In this document: positions 33,151 to 40,343 of the stretch, piece after piece | How the letters are laid out: the number at the start of each line of letters is the position of its first letter | Position numbering within the stretch: the stretch's first letter is position 1 | Assembly (NCBI RefSeq): GCF_016756595.1 | Contig: NZ_AP023257.1 | Span: forward strand, 2,806,001 to 2,870,000 | Direction of reading: 5' to 3' | Source: Mesorhizobium sp. L-2-11 | Lineage (GTDB): Bacteria; Pseudomonadota; Alphaproteobacteria; Rhizobiales; Rhizobiaceae | Length of the DNA: 64,000 bases | The notes under the pieces: model-generated | What the model saw: only the letters and a program-made list of their open reading frames with translations | What the model was told of the DNA's origin: nothing | Database searches by the model: none | Position numbers and translations under genes: made by a program

Positions 33151-33863
33151 ATGGCGGACGCCGGCAGCATTATAGCGATCTATGATGACTACTACGCAGA
33201 TGGCAAAGTAGCCGCGAAACGCGAAATTGCTTCGCAGCAATCAGTCGCCCATATAGAAGCGATCCTCCCGGGGGAGACCTTCGAAAAGGTCCTTGATATC
33301 GGGGCCGGTGAAGGGGCTGTGCTGGACAAGCTCAACGAGCGAAATCTGGCGAAGACACTGGGGGCCGTCGAGATTTCGACCTCGGTATTGAGGCCATCAA
33401 GGCACGGAAAATCCCTAGTCTGAAGAGCCTAGATGTTTTTGATGGCTACCACATTCCGCACCCCGACAAGTCGTTCGATCTGGGGTTGGCCATCCACGTC
33501 GTCGAGCACGTCGAGCACGAGCGGATGTTTTTGATGGAGGCGGCGAGGGTCTGCAAGAAGCTCTACATCGAGGTTCCGCTGGAGCATACGAGAAATCTCA
33601 ATCGCGCCATTCGGATGTCCGGGCCGTTTGGGCATATCAATTTCTACACGCCGCTGACGTTCGAAAATCTGCTCAATACTTCCGGGCTCAAGGTCGATAG
33701 GCTGATGACGTTTGCTCACGATCTCGCTTATGAACAGCACTTGGCCGGGCGGTCCAAAGGATGGGTGAAATACAAGTTGCGGACCGAATTTCTCAAGGTC
33801 GCGCCCAAGACGGCGGTGCGGAACATGACGTATATGGCCGGAGCGCTCTGCAGCACTAAGTAG
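33151..33863 (+). pseudogene. class I methyltransferase, frameshifted
   Basis: The start has an excellent AGGAGG 8 bp before ATG 33151. The first frame carries motif I (VLDIGAGEGAVLDKLNE) and breaks near 33385, running to a stop at 33423. The next frame continues smoothly with GIEAIKARKIPSLKSLDVFD, IPHPDKSFDLGLAIHVVEHV (motif II) and ends MAGALCSTK at 33863. One missing base in TCGGTATT restores the reading frame. The intact enzyme would be about 237 aa, of the glycan or O-antigen methyltransferase type. It is convergent with the acetyltransferase gene and overlaps it by 8 bp. Confidence 0.8.
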
Positions 33864-34404
33864 TTGATTCTGAAAGGTCACGGACCTTTTTAGCCGGAAC
33901 GCCGGCAACAACCGTGAAGGGTTCCACGTCCTTCGTGACGACAGACGCTGCGCCGACGACCGCGCCCTTGCCTATCGTGACACCTTTCAGGATTGTCACG
34001 CCAAAGCCGATCCAGACATTCTCATCGATTGTGACCGGCGCGATGCCGACACCCGACCAGTTCTTCCTGCCCTGATGCCACTCGGCGACATCGCTTGTTC
34101 GCTGCTTCCAATCTAGCGAGTGCGAGTTGTGGTCAACGATCGTCGTACCCCATGAGATAACGACATCATCGCCAATAGTGATTTGTTCTGCAGTGACTAG
34201 GTGGCTCTTGCCGATGTAGCAGCGCCGTCCGATCGTGATCCGCGCTTCTGGTCGATCAAACGAGAAGTAGCAGTTGATGATCCCGTCCTCGCCGATCGAG
34301 TGATGGCCACGGCGGGCAGTGCGGACGCTCCGAATGGCCATCTTCGTGCCGGCGCCGACATTGACGCCCGCTAGGCGTTGCAGGAAGGGCGGCACAAAAG
34401 TCAT
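33856..34404 (-). CDS. hexapeptide-repeat acetyltransferase (left-handed beta-helix)
   Basis: A 182-aa protein with repeated [LIV]-G-x4 units: ITIGRRCYIGKSHLVTAEQI, ITIGDDVVISWGTTIVDHNS (catalytic His in DHNSH), then VTIDENVWIGFGVTILKGVT and IGKGAVVGAASVVTKDVEPF, ending VVAGVPAKKVRDL. This is the pattern of WcaF/NodL-type O-acetyltransferases acting on sugars with acetyl-CoA. ATG 34404 has GGAAGAC before it. With the adjacent methyltransferase it suggests modification of a surface polysaccharide, a typical lysogenic-conversion role. The base composition here looks less GC-rich than the flanks. Confidence 0.87.
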   Translation of the reverse strand: MTFVPPFLQRLAGVNVGAGTKMAIRSVRTARRGHHSIGEDGIINCYFSFDRPEARITIGRRCYIGKSHLVTAEQITIGDDVVISWGTTIVDHNSHSLDWKQRTSDVAEWHQGRKNWSGVGIAPVTIDENVWIGFGVTILKGVTIGKGAVVGAASVVTKDVEPFTVVAGVPAKKVRDLSESTT

Positions 34405-34405
34405 G

Positions 34406-34627
34406 TCAGTGTCTTCCGTATTGTGTCTGTTGCTGCCTCTCGGCGATAACCCGCAATCCGTCGCAGAGCATAAAGTGCCGTTGTGGCATTTGCGTACAAA
34501 GCTCCAATGCTGCCCGCGCATCGTGCTCGTCGTCGGTTTCCATTATTGGCGCAGCGATGTGTCGGCCATCGATTGCTTGGACCGAAAAGCGCTTGAGGGT
34601 TTGTGCCACCGGCAGGTTACTTCGCAT
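34406..34627 (-). CDS. hypothetical protein (73 aa)
   Basis: MRSNLPVAQTLKRFSVQAID is followed by GRHIAAPIMETDDEHDARAA and HFMLCDGLRVIAERQ. A small alpha/beta protein of a kind seen in rhizobia (two short strands, helix, strand). The ribosome-binding site is weak, and it ends 1 bp before the acetyltransferase start. Confidence 0.45.
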   Translation of the reverse strand: MRSNLPVAQTLKRFSVQAIDGRHIAAPIMETDDEHDARAALELCTQMPQRHFMLCDGLRVIAERQQQTQYGRH

Positions 34628-34629
34628 TG

Positions 34630-34848
34630 TCAGGGGCAGATCCGTTGGGCAGCCACCATTTGCGGCAAGCACCTCCGCTTTGCAAGCGTGATCGTGAGGT
34701 GTTCACGCTCTAATTCGTTCAGCTCGGCCCGGCCTCTGGCAACGAGCCAATGCAGGTAGCATTTCGCCAATTCGCAGATGACTTGTATCGAGCGATTGGT
34801 GGGTCGATAATTCGGTGTCGATTGGCTGGCCTGCCCGTTCAAAGACAT
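34630..34848 (-). CDS. hypothetical protein (72 aa)
   Basis: MSLNGQASQSTPNYRPTNRS followed by IQVICELAKCYLHWLVARGR and a Glu/Arg-rich helix. It would be the first gene of a tandem pair with the 73-aa gene. Coding potential is moderate and no family is recognised; it could be spurious. Confidence 0.35.
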   Translation of the reverse strand: MSLNGQASQSTPNYRPTNRSIQVICELAKCYLHWLVARGRAELNELEREHLTITLAKRRCLPQMVAAQRICP

Positions 34849-34883
34849 GCCGTAACCCCGAGCCGCTACGAATGGCGCAACGG

Positions 34884-35054
34884 CTAATGACGGCTGTCTT
34901 GCGGCTTGTTGTGCGGCTGGCTGTTCGACCACCAGACAAAATACAGCGAACCCACCTTCATCACCGGCACGCGGCGCTCGCGTTCGCGGCCCCGCAATTC
35001 GCGATAGACTTTTACCTTCAGGGTGCCGCCCGGCAGTTTGATGCGCACGGCCAT
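34884..35054 (-). CDS. small tandem paralogue A (56 aa), LPGGTLK/WW family
   Basis: MAVRIKLPGGTLKVKVYREL, then RGRERERRVPVMKVGSLYFV and WWSNSQ. It shares the layout strand-LPGGTLK-basic helix-strand-WW with two neighbours (35199-35393 and 35610-35789). I do not know this family; the basic helix and conserved tryptophans suggest nucleic-acid or protein binding. It has its own promoter-like sequence at 35104-35133. Confidence 0.65.
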   Translation of the reverse strand: MAVRIKLPGGTLKVKVYRELRGRERERRVPVMKVGSLYFVWWSNSQPHNKPQDSRH

Positions 35055-35103
35055 CGGTTCAACTCCCGCTGTGTGCAATGCAATGGTGATGTGCGAAGCC
35101 GCA

Positions 35104-35133
35104 ATTAGAGAACTTCCCCAGCCGGGGAGTCAA
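35104..35133 (-). promoter_or_regulatory. promoter of paralogue A with palindromic spacer
   Basis: On the minus strand, TTGACT, 18 bp, TCTAAT. The spacer carries CCCCGGCTGGGG, a possible operator or hairpin. The same arrangement precedes paralogue B. Confidence 0.5.
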
Positions 35134-35198
35134 CCGCCGATGGGCGAGTTTGTTGACCGGAAGGGTTCGAGCGCAGCCGCTCGAGATTTTTCGGGCCG

Positions 35199-35393
35199 TT
35201 AAGGCGTTGCCTGAGATCGGTTGGGATCGTCGCCCGGCTGGTCGTTCAACCGTCGCTGGCGATTCGACCACCAGCTGAAATACATCGAGCCCAGCTTCAG
35301 AACCGGGATGCGGCGGGCGCGCTCGCGCTCGCGCAACTCCCGATACACCTTCAATTTCAAGGTGCCGCCCGGCAACCTGATACGCACTGCCAT
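35199..35393 (-). CDS. small tandem paralogue B (64 aa), LPGGTLK/WW family
   Basis: MAVRIRLPGGTLKLKVYREL, then RERERARRIPVLKLGSMYFS and WWSNRQRR, with a polar tail. Most of the first 46 residues match paralogue A. It is preceded by a matching promoter-like sequence at 35425-35454. No known family; the function is unknown. Confidence 0.65.
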   Translation of the reverse strand: MAVRIRLPGGTLKLKVYRELRERERARRIPVLKLGSMYFSWWSNRQRRLNDQPGDDPNRSQATP

Positions 35394-35424
35394 TGCCCCC
35401 AACCCCCGTTGTGCAATGCAGCGA

Positions 35425-35454
35425 CTTAAAGAGCTTCCGTGGCGGAAGAGTCAA
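35425..35454 (-). promoter_or_regulatory. promoter of paralogue B with palindromic spacer
   Basis: On the minus strand, TTGACT, 18 bp, TTTAAG. The spacer contains CTTCCGCCACGGAAG, a perfect inverted repeat different in sequence from that of paralogue A but in the same place. Confidence 0.5.
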
Positions 35455-35533
35455 GGCTGATCGTTGATTATTTCTGCGGCTGTTTTCCGGGGCCGGTTCC
35501 AGAACAGTCTGGGCGGGTGAATGGTGAATGGTA

Positions 35534-35613
35534 GTAGTGAGTAGTGAGTAGTGAGTAGTGAGGAGAGTGAGGACACCTTCTTCACAATTCACAATTCACA
35601 ATTCACAATTCAC
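35534..35613. repeat. two 7-bp tandem repeat tracts
   Basis: GTAGTGA is repeated four times at 35534-35561 and TTCACAA four and a half times at 35581-35613. The last TTCACAA unit contains the stop codon of paralogue C. Confidence 0.85.
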
Positions 35614-35789
35614 CCACTCACGCCTGGCGGGCGTCCGGACGGACGATCCGAAATGCTGCTCGGCCACCAGACGATGAAGTAGCCTCCGAGCCGCCAGACC
35701 GGCACCTCGCGCTTCTGTTCGCGGCGGCGCAACTCGTGCTTTTTCTTGATTTTCAATGTCCCGCCCGGAAGCCTGATCCTGATGGTCAC
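35610..35789 (-). CDS. small tandem paralogue C (59 aa), LPGGTLK/WW family
   Basis: GTG start at 35789 with GGAGG shortly upstream: MTIRIRLPGGTLKIKKKHEL, then RRREQKREVPVWRLGGYFIV and WWPSSIS. It aligns with paralogues A and B over the LPGGTLK strand, the basic helix and the WW end, but is the most divergent. It lacks the TTGACT promoter seen before A and B. Confidence 0.65.
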   Translation of the reverse strand: MTIRIRLPGGTLKIKKKHELRRREQKREVPVWRLGGYFIVWWPSSISDRPSGRPPGVSG

Positions 35790-35904
35790 GCGCCCTCCCG
35801 CAGCCTGTTCCCACGGGTTAGAAACGGTTCATGGGGGCAGTTTATTCCGGCTAAGCGATTTCCATTCCCGATGGCAATACGGGTCGAGCTGTTCTCAACC
35901 GTCG

Positions 35905-36084
35905 TCACTTGAAGAAATCCGCCATGCCCTGGAAGGCCAGCAACGCATAGACGATCGGCCCGGCGACCAGCCCGCAATAGAGGCACAGGATCGCCGCCAG
36001 CGCCACCAGCAGCGGCTTGTCGCGGCCGACCGCGCAGAGCTCGGCCTTCACCGTCCAGCGCGCCGTTCCTTCGTCTTGCGACAT
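35905..36084 (-). CDS. small membrane protein (59 aa)
   Basis: MSQDEGTARWTVKAELCAVG followed by hydrophobic stretches LLVALAAILCLYCGLVAGPI and VYALLAFQGMADFFK, so one long or two short membrane segments. GGGGA lies 8 bp before ATG 36084. It is divergent from the endolysin gene. No family recognised. Confidence 0.6.
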   Translation of the reverse strand: MSQDEGTARWTVKAELCAVGRDKPLLVALAAILCLYCGLVAGPIVYALLAFQGMADFFK

Positions 36085-36176
36085 CGGCAAAATCCCCATT
36101 TTGGGGTCATTTCACACAATTGCCTGCAGACATCAAGCTGGCGCCTGCAAACATCAACCTGGGAAAGGACAACACC

Positions 36177-36823
36177 ATGGATATGACGTTCAAGGGCGCC
36201 GCCAGGCGCCTGGACGATCTCGATCTGCCAAAACTCGGTGCCAGCATCGGCGTCGGCGAAGACGAGATCCATGCCTTTCTCGATGTCGAAACCAGCGGGC
36301 ATGGCTTCGACGCGCAGGGCCGGCCGGTCATCCTGTTCGAGCCGCATGTCTTTTATCGCAATCTGGCGGGCGCAGCTCGGGCAAAGGCGGTAGCGGCCGG
36401 CCTTGCCTATGCCAAATGGGGCGAAAAGCCTTATCCCCGCGACAGCTATCCGCGCCTGAAGGCTGCCTGCGCCATCGACGAGACGGCGGCGCTCAGATCG
36501 GCATCATGGGGGCTCGGGACACGCCGGCCGCAGCCCCAGCGCAGCCTCCGGCGCCGGTTCCGATCGAGATCAGGGACGCGCCGGCCGCAACCCCAGCGCA
36601 GCCTCCGGCGCCCGTCCCGATCGAGATCAGGGACACGCCGGCCCCTCCGGCGCCGGTTCCGATCCCGCAGCCGCCGCAACCGAACGGTCCCGCGAAGGCA
36701 GAGCCGGGCAAAGCCGGAGTGCGGCGCGGACCGCTGTCCGGACCGTTTTCCGGATTATGGGCCGCAGTGCTGGCTCCGTTGGTTGCGGCAATCCTCTCCT
36801 TGTTTCGAAAGGCAAAGCCATGA
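36177..36823 (+). pseudogene. phage endolysin (N-acetylmuramidase family), internally deleted
   Basis: ATG 36177 (AAAGGA upstream) begins MDMTFKGAARRLDDLDLPKL and GASIGVGEDEIHAFLDVETS, then LFEPHVFYRNL and SASWGLG, the N-terminal half of an N-acetylmuramidase domain. After SWGLG the second half is missing. The DNA continues in a different frame with a Pro-rich linker of repeated PAQPPAPVPIEIRD units and a C-terminal membrane helix (LWAAVLAPLVAAILSLF), ending at 36823 and overlapping the next gene by ATGA. The frame in use after the deletion encodes only Arg-rich nonsense, so no active enzyme is expected. Confidence 0.78.
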
Positions 36824-37038
36824 ACTGGTTCAATACCAACGCCGCGCACAATCTGATCAATGTGCTGATCCTGCTGCTCACCGGCCTGGTCGGCTTCGAC
36901 TGGACGCTGTTCGGCATCGACGCCGCCCTGGCGCTGAGGATCACCGGCGTGCTGGCCCTGCTCAAGATCCTGATCAATGTCGTGCGCGACGGCGTCGCCG
37001 GCCTCGTCAGAAACCAGCCTGCCGTGGAGGGCAATTGA
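36820..37038 (+). CDS. small phage membrane protein of the lysis cassette (72 aa)
   Basis: MNWFNTNAAHNLINVLILLL then TGLVGFDWTLFGIDAALALR and ITGVLALLKILINVVRDG: two hydrophobic segments in a short protein. It is coupled by ATGA to the endolysin's C-terminal frame. It could be a holin or an accessory lysis protein. Confidence 0.7.
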   Translation: MNWFNTNAAHNLINVLILLLTGLVGFDWTLFGIDAALALRITGVLALLKILINVVRDGVAGLVRNQPAVEGN

Positions 37039-37039
37039 G

Positions 37040-37300
37040 ATGTCGGTGCTTTCCATGCTGGGCGGGCTCGCCGGCAACACGACGATCATGGCGATTTTTG
37101 CCGCGCTCGTCGGCGGCATCGGCCTGTTTGTCGCCGGCGGTCGGGCCAACAGGGATGCGGCCAGGCGAGCGGCGGAAAAACTTGCCGCCGTCGAGGAACG
37201 CCTCGAAATGGACCGCGAGGCGACCGATGCCGAGCGCGCGGCGCGCGACCTGCCGGACGAAGCCGCACGGCGGGAGGCGATGCGATGGGCAAAGCGCTGA
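37040..37300 (+). CDS. i-spanin-like protein (Rz type)
   Basis: An 86-aa protein with one N-terminal membrane helix (TTIMAIFAALVGGIGLFVAG) and a charged periplasmic coiled coil (RAAEKLAAVEERLEMDREAT). The next gene, in another frame, overlaps its end by 16 bp and encodes a lipoprotein, the classic Rz/Rz1 arrangement. Spanins fuse inner and outer membranes in the last step of lysis. GGAGGG precedes ATG 37040. Confidence 0.72.
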   Translation: MSVLSMLGGLAGNTTIMAIFAALVGGIGLFVAGGRANRDAARRAAEKLAAVEERLEMDREATDAERAARDLPDEAARREAMRWAKR

Positions 37301-37521
37301 TGCTGCTGCTCAAGAGCCTGCTGTTTGGGAGCCTGCTGTTTGGGAGCCTGTTGCTCGCCGGATGCACGACGCCGGTTTCGCCGGCGCGCCAGGCCTGGTG
37401 CGACCACAACCAGCCGCGCCGTGCGTCCGCCGCCGTCGTTGCCGCCATGATGCGGCCGGAGCTCGACGAGATCAATGCCTACAACGGCAAGGGCGCCAGA
37501 TGGTGCGGGTGGAAGCCATGA
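37285..37521 (+). CDS. o-spanin-like lipoprotein (Rz1 type)
   Basis: A 78-aa lipoprotein: signal KSLLFGSLLFGSLLLAGC with the Cys lipobox, then CDHNQPRRASAAVVAAMMRP, ELDEINAYNGKGARWCGW. This tail matches phage lipoproteins that follow spanin genes. The signal contains a 15-bp duplication (LLFGS twice). It overlaps the i-spanin gene by 16 bp and the holin-like gene by 4 bp. Confidence 0.75.
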   Translation: MGKALMLLLKSLLFGSLLFGSLLLAGCTTPVSPARQAWCDHNQPRRASAAVVAAMMRPELDEINAYNGKGARWCGWKP

Positions 37522-37841
37522 TACAAGAAGTTCTCGATGCGCTTGGCATCAAGGCGCCGGTGGTGGTCGCCGGCCTTTCCGGCGGGATTTTGCGCGCCTT
37601 GTCGCGCCACCGCTACAAGCTGCGTGAAATGCTGACGTCGCCGATCTGCGGCGCGCTGGCGGCGGCCTACCTGACATTGCCAGTGGTGCATTATTTCCGC
37701 GTCACAGGCCTGGCGATTCCGGCTGATCACGACACCACGACGCTGGCCGCGGCGTTCCTCATCGGCGTCTCGGCGATGTGGATCTCGGACATCGTCTTCG
37801 AGGTGGTGGTCAGGCGGTTCAAGCCGGAGAAGGAGGAGTGA
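37518..37841 (+). CDS. phage holin-like membrane protein
   Basis: A 107-aa protein: an amphipathic start MIQEVLDALGIKAPVVVAGL, three hydrophobic segments (ICGALAAAYLTLPVVHYFRV, AAAFLIGVSAMWISDIVFEV) and a charged C-terminus VVRRFKPEKEE. This fits class I holins or related phage membrane proteins. It is the last gene of the prophage cassette. Confidence 0.68.
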   Translation: MIQEVLDALGIKAPVVVAGLSGGILRALSRHRYKLREMLTSPICGALAAAYLTLPVVHYFRVTGLAIPADHDTTTLAAAFLIGVSAMWISDIVFEVVVRRFKPEKEE

Positions 37842-37853
37842 TCGCGGTCGTCC

Positions 37854-37950
37854 TAAAGCGCGTCGCGTTCGACCGGCCGACGCGCTTCAGGTTGTTCTTT
37901 ATGCATGTCGTTATCGCAAAACCGCTGCACACTTTTGCGCGACATGCATT
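37854..37950. repeat. rhizobial palindromic repeat (GCATGTCG type)
   Basis: The sequence has GCATGTCG near 37903 and the complementary CGACATGC near 37940, with AAAACCGCTGCACACTTTTG between. It is a motif I recognise as common between genes in Rhizobiales. It lies at the right phage boundary. Confidence 0.7.
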
Positions 37951-38052
37951 GTGCGCCGCAGTAACACCTCTTGCGGGAGATGCCGGGAAAGGTGAAGGTG
38001 CGGAACCACGGGCGAAGCTGCGCGTTAGGCACGACCTTTGCGAGGATGCAGC

Positions 38053-38346
38053 ATGCCAGTCCGCCCAATCGTCCCAATGGCCGCAGCGATCCTGATCGTC
38101 ACCACAAGCATGGCTCACGCCCGGCCGGATACGCGCGCCATGACATGCGAACAGACGCAGTTTCTGATCCAGAGCCGGCGCGCGGTGGTGCTGACCACCG
38201 GCCGCAACACCTATGACCGCTATGTCCGCCGTTACGGCAACGAATGCGACTGGCCCGAAGTGCCTGTCGCCGCCTATGTCAGGACGCTTGACGGTCAATG
38301 CCGGATCCACCGATGCGAGGAGCCGGTGTTCTTTTTCCCGGATTAG
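38053..38346 (+). CDS. small secreted protein (97 aa)
   Basis: Signal peptide [20 protein letters not shown] then AHARPD, followed by [36 protein letters not shown] and CRIHRCEEP. Four cysteines would form disulfides in the periplasm. GAGGA lies before ATG 38053. It is a type seen in rhizobia, function unknown; it is likely host, marking the return to chromosome. Confidence 0.75.
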   Translation: MPVRPIVPMAAAILIVTTSMAHARPDTRAMTCEQTQFLIQSRRAVVLTTGRNTYDRYVRRYGNECDWPEVPVAAYVRTLDGQCRIHRCEEPVFFFPD

Positions 38347-38380
38347 GGGGCTGACGACTTGGTCATGCGGGATGAGTGCC

Positions 38381-38812
38381 AGGCCGAAGCTGCTGATCTC
38401 CCCCCTTGAGGGGGAGATGCCAAGTTTTGGCAAAGAGGGCAGGCCAGAGGGGGTCGTCTGACGTAATGCGCCAACCTCCACTGTCGCAAGAGAGAAGGCC
38501 GCGCCCAGTCGAACCGACTCCCCTCTGCCCTGCCGGGCATCTCCCCCTCAAGGGGGGAGATTGGCCGTCATCGGTGCCTTCGCCAATCACCCGCGTTGCT
38601 GGATGGGTGCCGAGGCCCAAGCTGCTGATCTCCCCCCTTGAGGGGGAGATGCCAAGTTTTGGCAAAGAGGGCAGGCCAGAGGGGGTCGTCTGACGTAATG
38701 CGCCAACCTCCACCATCGCAATTGGCCGTCATCGGCGCCTTCACCAATCACCAGCGTTGCGGGATGAGTGCCGAGGCCCAAGCTGCTGATCTCCCCCCTC
38801 AAGGGGGAGATC
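38381..38812. repeat. array of mosaic repeat arms
   Basis: Two nearly identical blocks of about 100 bp (38381-38480 and 38614-38717: CTGATCTCCCCCCTTGAGGG through TCGTCTGACGTAATGCGCCA) flank an inverted arm (38518-38570), followed by a third truncated arm (38772-38812). Confidence 0.85.
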
Positions 38813-38815
38813 GCT

Positions 38816-38959
38816 CTAAAAACCGAAGAACTGCCGGCCGATGAGATAGCCGAGCGCGACGACCACCAGGGGAAACAAGGCCGGCGCCAGCCGGCTCAGA
38901 AAGCTCCTTGCCGGCTGCTTTGGCGCGCTGCTTTCGGCGATTCCGAGGTTCTTGGTCAT
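38816..38959 (-). CDS. small membrane protein (47 aa)
   Basis: [20 protein letters not shown] then a hydrophobic helix ([19 protein letters not shown]) ending QFFGF. Its upstream RBS is not obvious. The charge distribution and the single helix are plausible for a real small inner-membrane protein. Confidence 0.5.
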   Translation of the reverse strand: MTKNLGIAESSAPKQPARSFLSRLAPALFPLVVVALGYLIGRQFFGF

Positions 38960-39303
38960 TGCGCTACAGTAGCAGGCGCTGATTAACGATTCCCCAACAT
39001 GGCGCGCCTGAGGTCGCCGGCAGGCTTTTTCGCTGTGGGGCGGAACATTAGTTCTCGCTAAATGTTCATTTCGAAGCAGTCGATATCACCCCCCTCCGGT
39101 ATCGCTGCTGATCGGGCAAACCGATCGGCCCGCGGTCCTGTCGCCAGGAACGCGGGCCACCGCCAGCCAACGCGGCGATCGATTGGCCGCCGCTCAAGGA
39201 ACAAGAAGGTCGCGTCGAGCGTTGGCAATTCGGGCGTTGGCGATGTTGGGCTGAGTCGTCCCGACTGAGGAAGGCAGAGCCCTAAACCAGACAGGAGAAG
39301 ACG
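38960..39303. other. gap before the DUF1236 gene
   Basis: No supported gene. It must hold the promoter of the DUF1236 gene; an open frame at 39062-39268 lacks a ribosome-binding site and coding character. Confidence 0.4.
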
Positions 39304-39603
39304 ATGAAAATCCACCTTGTTCCTGCCGCCGCTGGGTTGGCTCTGCTGGCCGGTGTCGGCGTAGCCACCGCAGACCAGGTGATTATCACGCCCGAGCAGC
39401 AGACGGTCGTCCGCGAATATGTGGAGAGGCACCCGCTGGCGTCGATCAGCCTGCTGGGCGTGGAACTCAACGTCGGTTCGACTTTGCCCGATACGGTCGA
39501 ACTGCACGAGGTTCCCGACGTCGAATACAGATACGTGGTTGTCGACGATCGCACCGTGCTGGTCGATCCCGGCACCCGCAGGATCGTGCAGGTCATCGAC
39601 TGA
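39304..39603 (+). CDS. DUF1236 domain secreted protein
   Basis: A 99-aa protein: signal peptide MKIHLVPAAAGLALLAGVGV (cleavage after ATA), then QVIITPEQQTVVREYVERHP and VGSTLPDTVELHEVPDVEYR, with the DUF1236 end VDPGTRRIVQVID. CAGGAG lies just before ATG 39304. It is a periplasmic protein common in rhizobia, with no known function. Confidence 0.85.
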   Translation: MKIHLVPAAAGLALLAGVGVATADQVIITPEQQTVVREYVERHPLASISLLGVELNVGSTLPDTVELHEVPDVEYRYVVVDDRTVLVDPGTRRIVQVID

Positions 39604-39708
39604 CCTTCACCCGCCGCTCTCTCGGGAAGACGCGCAGGGAGCGGCGGCTCGCCGGCAGGCAGCCGGCTGTTGGTCGTCTTCGTGGCGGGACGGAAAGGAG
39701 CCATTTCC

Positions 39709-39978
39709 ATGTTGCCGCATGTCGAGTCACGCAATGTGGCCGCATCTGTCGACAAGCTGCTTGCCGAACGGGGCACTGCCCTGTTGTCGATGAAGACGTT
39801 AATTGCAGCCGTGCGTGAGCAAACCGGAACGGAGCGCTCTGACGCGGATCTGGCGGGGCTGATCACCAAAAAGGCGGCACTCCTCGGGGTCGCGGTTCTG
39901 TCCGATTTGGGCCGACCTGAGCCGGGACGACCCGACCCGGGCCGAAGCCCCCAAGACGCCGGTCGAAAATTCAGCTAG
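39709..39978 (+). CDS. conserved hypothetical protein (89 aa)
   Basis: MLPHVESRNVAASVDKLLAE then RGTALLSMKTLIAAVREQTG and SDADLAGLITKKAALLGVAV: helical, with a Pro/Gly/Arg-rich end. AAAGGAG lies 8 bp before ATG 39709. It resembles small rhizobial proteins with a winged-helix-like N-terminal half, but I cannot name the family. Confidence 0.6.
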   Translation: MLPHVESRNVAASVDKLLAERGTALLSMKTLIAAVREQTGTERSDADLAGLITKKAALLGVAVLSDLGRPEPGRPDPGRSPQDAGRKFS

Positions 39979-40015
39979 AAGTTGTCGTTCACCGATTTGA
40001 GCCGAGGAGGCAACA

Positions 40016-40249
40016 GTGACTGATAACAGGCAGGAACGCATTCGCCGGCGGGCTCACGCGATCTGGGAACAGGCCGGCCGGCCCGACGGCGCGCATCAGC
40101 AGCACTGGGACCAGGCCGCCGCCGAGATCGACGGTGAGGAAAGCCGGCCGAAAGCCAAGCCGACCAGGAAGCCGGCGGCCGCCAAGGAAACCAAGCCCAA
40201 GGAGCCAAAGCCAAAGGCTGCCCGGTCGGGCAAGGCTTCAACGCGCTAG
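40016..40249 (+). CDS. DUF2934 domain protein
   Basis: A 77-aa protein with the DUF2934 core ERIRRRAHAIWEQAGRPDGA, HQQHWDQAAAEI, then a lysine/proline-rich basic tail (KPKEPKPKAARSGKASTR). GTG start at 40016 with GAGGAGG upstream. Unknown function. Confidence 0.88.
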   Translation: MTDNRQERIRRRAHAIWEQAGRPDGAHQQHWDQAAAEIDGEESRPKAKPTRKPAAAKETKPKEPKPKAARSGKASTR

Positions 40250-40343
40250 TTCGCCGCCCGCCATTTACGCATTCGTCCCCAGGGCGAGCAAGAAGCGACG
40301 CGGCGCAGACTGGAGGGGGCGCTGTCGCTCGACCTCTCAAGAC

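Noticed and set aside
36120..37841. 573-codon plus-strand frame from the endolysin to the holin-like gene
   Set aside because: Only its first 115 codons and last 107 codons are real protein; the middle is out-of-frame reading of the linker, membrane protein and spanin genes.
38381..38812. CRISPR array or phage attachment repeats
   Set aside because: The units are intergenic mosaic repeat arms found throughout the window, with no spacers of constant length and no integrase nearby.
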